A DNA stretch of 64,000 nucleotides from Beta vulgaris subsp. vulgaris (lineage: Eukaryota; Streptophyta; Magnoliopsida; Caryophyllales; Amaranthaceae), in contig NC_079209.1 of NCBI RefSeq assembly GCF_026745355.1, positions 24,065,233-24,129,232 of the forward strand. Direction: 5' to 3'. A program made the translations under genes and the position numbers. Below, piece by piece: positions 60,074 through 64,000 of the stretch (position 1 is its first letter; each line of letters opens with the position of its first letter). Below the pieces are notes generated by a model, which was not told where the DNA came from, made no database searches, and worked only from the letters and a program-made list of their open reading frames with translations.

Positions 60074-60345
60074 ATTTAGGATATCTGCATATGGTATTAA
60101 AGGAAAAGTTATATGCAGGAATCATTACTTCACTTCATAAGGTAATTTCTAGAAAACCTGACCTTCATGTTATCATTGAAGCGTCATCATTTGGTCCAGG
60201 TGCATTATCTGGTTTGATGTCGAGGGTTTCAGGACTTGACTTAAAGGAAAGAATGGTCAAGTATGGAAGAACAACCAACCTCGTTGCAATAATTTAGGAT
60301 AAGAGTTCAGGTGAAGTTAAAAAAGAAGGCAGAATTACATATTGC
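60074..60345 (+). pseudogene. Unrecognised coding-like fragment
   Basis: From 60074 a frame reads (N)LGYLHMVLKEKLYAG, then SRKPDLHVIIEASSFGPGAL and RMVKYGRTTNLVAII. There is one stop at about 60295, after which DKSSGEVKKEGR continues in the same frame. Composition is protein-like rather than random, which suggests a captured exon or old gene piece. I do not recognise the family. Its upstream part is cut off by the LTR end. Confidence 0.4.
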
Positions 60346-60512
60346 TTAAACAATTAATAAGAGAAATTTAGAGATGGGATTAAGAAAAGTTTGAGGATTC
60401 TAGTAGCTGTAGGAGTTGTTGAAGTTGGAACATAATAGAAGTGATGGGCAAAGATCAAAATGTAAAGGCGTGAAAGAGGAGGAACTATAAGAGTTTTTGG
60501 ACTCAGTTAACG

Positions 60513-60697
60513 CACCTGAGGGAACTGAACCATTATCTCTCTGCCATCAAAAACTATGCCTGCATATCAAATCCAATTAAAAGTGGAAATTCAAGAAATT
60601 CAAGAAATTGAGCTGAAGAAAAGCACCAACCATCAAGCTTTTCAACAACCTTCGCAGCCTCATCTTGATATTTGTAACGAACAACAGCAAAACCCCG
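60513..60697 (-). pseudogene. Captured SC35-like RRM fragment with intron
   Basis: Minus strand, 60697-60631 encodes RGFAVVRYKYQDEAAKVVEKLD(G). A 71-nt GT...AG interval (60630-60560) follows, then 60559-60513 encodes IVFDGREIMVQFPQ. Joined across the interval they match the second half of the RRM of plant SC35/SR splicing factors, where RGFAFVRY is the RNP1 motif region and DGREITVQF the last strand. The retained intron says capture was at DNA level. Downstream sequence stops making sense. Confidence 0.65.
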
Positions 60698-61389
60698 AAA
60701 TTACAAACCTTAAATTGGAAAAATCAATGGCCAGATCTTCATCTTCTTCGTGAAATCATTCTTCGCTTCATCTTTTTGCAATCATCACGAGATGACTTGC
60801 TTAGCTTCGTTCGCTGTTGATGAGAGAGAAAAATTCATGGAAGTTCGTTGTTGTATTAACTGGAGAATGCCGGAGAACTAATTGAGAGGGGAGTTAGGGT
60901 TTCATGGGTGTGAGGATGTCGGAGAACTGGATAATTGATAGGGGATGAGAAATTGAGAGGGAGTTAGGGTTTCATTAGTGGAAAGGGAATAAATGGGGAG
61001 TTAGGGTTTCATGGTTGTGAGGCTGGGACGAAGAGAGGAGAGAGGGAAGAGGGTGGGAGAGCAGATGGCGAGTGAGGGAGAGAAAATGGGCCACGCTTTT
61101 TTTACAAAATTAGATGGATGAAATAGGCCACAAAGAAAATGGGCCACAAGAAACATGGGCCACACGCTTTTTTTTATAGGAAAAATAGCGCAAAATCTGA
61201 TGCGGTCTTGTGAACCGGATCAGATTAAAAAAAAACGCATCAGTTTCTTTAATTTGATCTGGTCCATAAAAAGACCGCATTAGATTGTCCTCCTAGCTTT
61301 CCCTCCCATTTTTTATGTTGATTTTCGGATGCGATTTTACAAATACCGAATCTGTTACTAAGTGACAGATAAGGTTTTTTCCACTAGTG

Positions 61390-61535
61390 TTTAGTCTTTG
61401 ACTTATGTTGACCTTCTTTCATGGGTTTCATAATATGATCGGGCTTCTATATTAAAATAAATATTAAACTCTTTGGGGCCTAATACAATGTACCATAATA
61501 AATGTTTATTCATCATCGAAAAATGGTAGTAACAA
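61390..61535 (-). repeat. 5' LTR of the gag-only element, piece 3
   Basis: It starts with the TTT duplication copy and runs to the terminal AGTAACA. It matches 44574-44714 of the left LTR. Confidence 0.88.
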
Positions 61536-61859
61536 TCTCAAAGATTAATGGTTGAGATCTTTTGCAAACAATTTTCTTCATTTATGTAATAAAAAAAATA
61601 TTACATTTGATGTGGTAAAACAATTTAGTATTTATTTCGACTTTGTTTATGCAATACGTGATATAGCTTGGTGGCAAAAGTGATGAAGTTCTTAGTCGAT
61701 GGCCCAGGTATCAAATCCTCTAGATAGACTAGTTCAAATTTATTTATTTCAACTGAACCATAATTATTTTAAACATATGGGAAAGGAAAAAAGTTTTCTT
61801 ATATATTTTCGGGATTAAAAAAGTTCATTCATTTAATATCTTTCAAGTCAAATCTATTG

Positions 61860-62120
61860 CTTCCTCCGTTTCTTTTTAATCTACACACTTTACTTTTTAG
61901 TCCGTTTCTTTTTAATATGCACATTACTTCTTTTTTTGTTTTTGTTAACATGTCTCACCTATTTTTCTCATCTTTTTGCACCCATGTGGTCCACTTTTTA
62001 ATGTAATAATCTGTCTCAAGGTTTCTCTCTCTTAATTCTTAATTTCTCTCTCTTATTTTGGACTTCCTCCATGATTCTCCCATAAAGTGAAGTGAGTACA
62101 TTAAAAAGATATGGAGGAAG
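61860..62120. mobile_element. Stowaway-like MITE
   Basis: The element is about 261 bp with ends CTTCCTCCGTTTCTTTTTAA and TTAAAAAGATATGGAGGAAG. The flanks are TG rather than TA. Confidence 0.7.
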
Positions 62121-62735
62121 TGTAAGTTTAACCATGATTTATGGCAATCGATCAATATCCATAACTATTATCAAAATGTGTCAGGATCGGTTGAAGCTAC
62201 ATGACACATCGATCTTATCTCATTAACATATATTGACATGACGCTATGTATGTCATGACATGACACTTATCTACATCGATCTATATAATGTAGTAAAAGC
62301 ATTTTATGTGCCACGTGGCATGCTCAATGATTTGATGGACCTTTAACCATGTCATTCTTACTTACACATAAAAAAATATAGTAATATGGTTTGTACAAAT
62401 GTGAGATTTGAAACTTAGATCCTTAAGTTTCAATATTATAGTCTTAAACATTAACTTCCTCTATTTTAAATTACTTGCAACAAATGGATGCAGGTGATGA
62501 AATAAATGTAACAGGGGAAAGCAAAAGGACCGAGGAGAGGAGAAAGATAGAAATACTTCAAAAAAATTCGTGTGATGAAAAGGGATATAGAGAAAACTCA
62601 ATGCCAAATAAAGCAATGTTGCCTTTATTTTGAAAATTTCAAAAACTGTAAGTATTACAATGATTTTAGAATGGAGGAAGTATTAGTTTTTAAACACCCC
62701 TTGTATTCCCTACTCTATTTCTATTAATTATATTA

Positions 62736-62989
62736 CTCCATTGTCTAAAGGATGCAAAATTTGTATAGTACACGTATACAATGCATTGTTTTGATTATTT
62801 TTATCTTTAGTTTTGTGTAAGTAAAAATTATAATAAATTGATATTAAGAAATTTATATTAAGACGAATCAAATAAAATCGCACTTAACTATTTTTTTTTG
62901 TTATACATTCATGAGAGAATATGGGGTAAGGTTGATAAATAAATAGTGGTTACTGTGCAAATGTTGAATCCTTTAAGGAACGGAGGAAG
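62736..62989. mobile_element. Stowaway-like MITE
   Basis: The element is 254 bp between TA dinucleotides. Ends are CTCCATTGTCTAAAGGATG and CCTTTAAGGAACGGAGGAAG. A decayed relative sits at about 25090 in copy A. Confidence 0.85.
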
Positions 62990-63313
62990 TATCCAACTTT
63001 CTCTCTCCTTCGTTACAAAATACTCTACCAACCACAACATTTATATTCTAATAAGATAACAATTGATAACTATATTATGAGTTATCTCCTTAAAACTTGT
63101 CCTAATAAGTGTGTACATCTTTTTGGAGACGGATAAGTATTTTAATAGAATTTCAAAGGTGGTTGTATTTTTTTAAAATATATATTAGCAAAAATCTAAT
63201 ATATCCGATATGATAATATTTTGTAGACCTACAATTTAAAAAAGATATGGTCGCAATATTTAACTTTGACCAAATTTACAAAAAAAATAAAAAGATCAAT
63301 GAAACAATGAGGG

Positions 63314-63316
<3 letters not shown>

Positions 63317-63348
<32 letters not shown>
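63317..63348. repeat. (TA)n(CA)n microsatellite
   Basis: A short TATATATA run followed by about ten CA dinucleotides. Confidence 0.9.
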
Positions 63349-63784
63349 TCTTCCTCTATTCTATTATTTAAAATTGCATCATTTAAAATTTTAGGAAATC
63401 TAGTCATTGGATTATTACTTTACTTTTTTTTAGGATGGTGATATGAAAGGCCCTACTAGACCGCAACCTCTCGTAGGTAACCCCGTCCAGGTTAGCGGAC
63501 ATGTCATTATTTGAAATCGTGGACGAAACTAATGCAACTAAAAATTAAATCCACTAGTTTAAATAAAATTAAATTAACTAACAATAGAAATTCTAAAATC
63601 TTCCAACTCCTGAATAAAGTTCCAACTTCCAACTCCTGTTCATCTCTAAAATCTTCATTAACTCTGCATAATAGAAAAAAAAACCATTTAAAAATTTAAT
63701 TTTATCTACTGAAACCCATCTAATCTCCCACAAAACTTCTAAAACCCTTGATAACATTTCTTCTCTCTCTAAATTTCGCTAATA

Positions 63785-63906
63785 ATGGTGGATTTCTCAA
63801 GAATGCCCAATTCCGCTATTAGAGGAGGAAGTGATAAATCTATTTACAGGGAACAATCACAACCTCTTCTTGACTTGCATGCCAGAAGAGACCTGATATC
63901 TTTTGG
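63785..63906 (+). CDS. Possible first exon of an unrecognised gene (partial)
   Basis: ATG at 63785 follows a CT-rich leader (TTCTTCTCTCTCT). About 40 codons read MVDFSRMPNSAIRGG and then REQSQPLLDLHARRDLISF. The frame ends at a possible splice donor GG|GTGAAG (63906/63907), just before an in-frame stop at 63908. The residues look like real protein, but I do not recognise it. The rest would lie beyond the window. Confidence 0.35.
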
Positions 63907-64000
63907 GTGAAGATTAACAAATTTCAAATCTTAATGAAATTTGTTTCCAGAACTAATAAATCATTTGGTGGTTTATTTTTTAGATGGCAAAGGATTCAAG

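Larger units (their letters stand above)
54913..61389. mobile_element. Non-autonomous CACTA element, 6.5 kb, with captured gene DNA
   Basis: Ends CACTAGTGGAAAAA and its complement match for 14-15 bp. The 3-bp duplication is TTT (54910-54912, 61390-61392), and the intact site is seen in the left LTR near 44574. Subterminal motifs CTGATGCGGTTTTGGTCC and CTGATCCGGTTTT recur near both ends (54940-55200, 61195-61360). No TNP2 sequence was found. It carries hAT-like and LTR-like insertions and a fragment of an RRM gene. Confidence 0.92.
43847..61535 (-). mobile_element. Gag-only LTR retroelement carrying five or more nested insertions
   Basis: Two LTRs, 43847-44714 and 52701-61535 (about 897 bp once insertions are removed), begin TGTTGGTGC and end AGTAACA. 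On the minus strand a primer-binding site follows the right LTR, and a polypurine tract (AGGAGGG) precedes the left one. The internal region, about 5.5 kb once its own insertions are removed, has a decayed gag and no RT, integrase or protease that I can recognise. That fits non-autonomous gag-only LTR elements. Flanks GGCTA and ATCTC do not match as a duplication, but copy A shows the uninterrupted sequence. Confidence 0.85.
61536..63425. repeat. Duplicated segment, copy B, right part
   Basis: It resumes the match to copy A at about 24090 (ATCTCAAAGAT) and continues to about 25360 (AAATTTTAGGAAATCT). It contains its own MITEs. Confidence 0.75.

Overview
The window looks like plant nuclear DNA, most likely from a eudicot. 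It is AT-rich and dominated by plant-type transposable elements. These include Ty3/gypsy LTR elements, a CACTA element with a TNP2 transposase, Mutator-like and hAT-like elements, and many Stowaway-like MITEs with CTCC...GGAG ends. The only long, intact, plant-type gene is CYP710A. The Stowaway family and general repeat flavour remind me of Caryophyllales (Amaranthaceae), but that is a weak inference.

Left third (1-13.4 kb). A minus-strand Ty3/gypsy element runs off the left edge (gag, zinc knuckle, start of protease, PBS, LTR to 1866). An AT/GTAT microsatellite of about 0.8 kb follows. Next is a decayed plus-strand chromovirus (gag to chromodomain, 2.8-8.0 kb, 3' LTR to about 9.7 kb). Its reverse transcriptase is split by a 1037-bp solo LTR with a perfect 5-bp target duplication. 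A 1.2-kb Mutator-like element with very long inverted repeats sits at 12177-13367.

Middle (13.5-43 kb). A 9.1-kb CACTA element (13472-22603) has clear termini and a 3-bp duplication. It carries decayed TNP2 and second (TNPA/Ulp1-type) genes. Past a copy of a duplicated non-coding segment (about 23.5-25.4 kb), the one convincing host gene, an intronless CYP710A (sterol C-22 desaturase), lies on the minus strand at 28136-29668. Around it are MITEs, hAT-like and Mutator-like elements in AT-rich non-coding DNA.

Right third (43-63.5 kb). A second copy of the duplicated segment (43.2-43.8 plus 61.5-63.4 kb) is interrupted by a 17.7-kb nested block. The outer element is a minus-strand LTR element with a degraded gag and no pol I could find. 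Inside it sit a non-autonomous CACTA, an hAT-like element, a 1453-bp solo LTR, and a second 6.5-kb CACTA. That last CACTA contains an hAT-like insertion, LTR-like DNA, and a captured piece of an SC35-like RRM splicing-factor gene that keeps an intron. A possible first exon of an unrecognised gene begins at 63785.

Most coding sequences here are transposon relics. Element boundaries were set by eye from terminal repeats and target duplications. Family names without a visible coding domain are inference.
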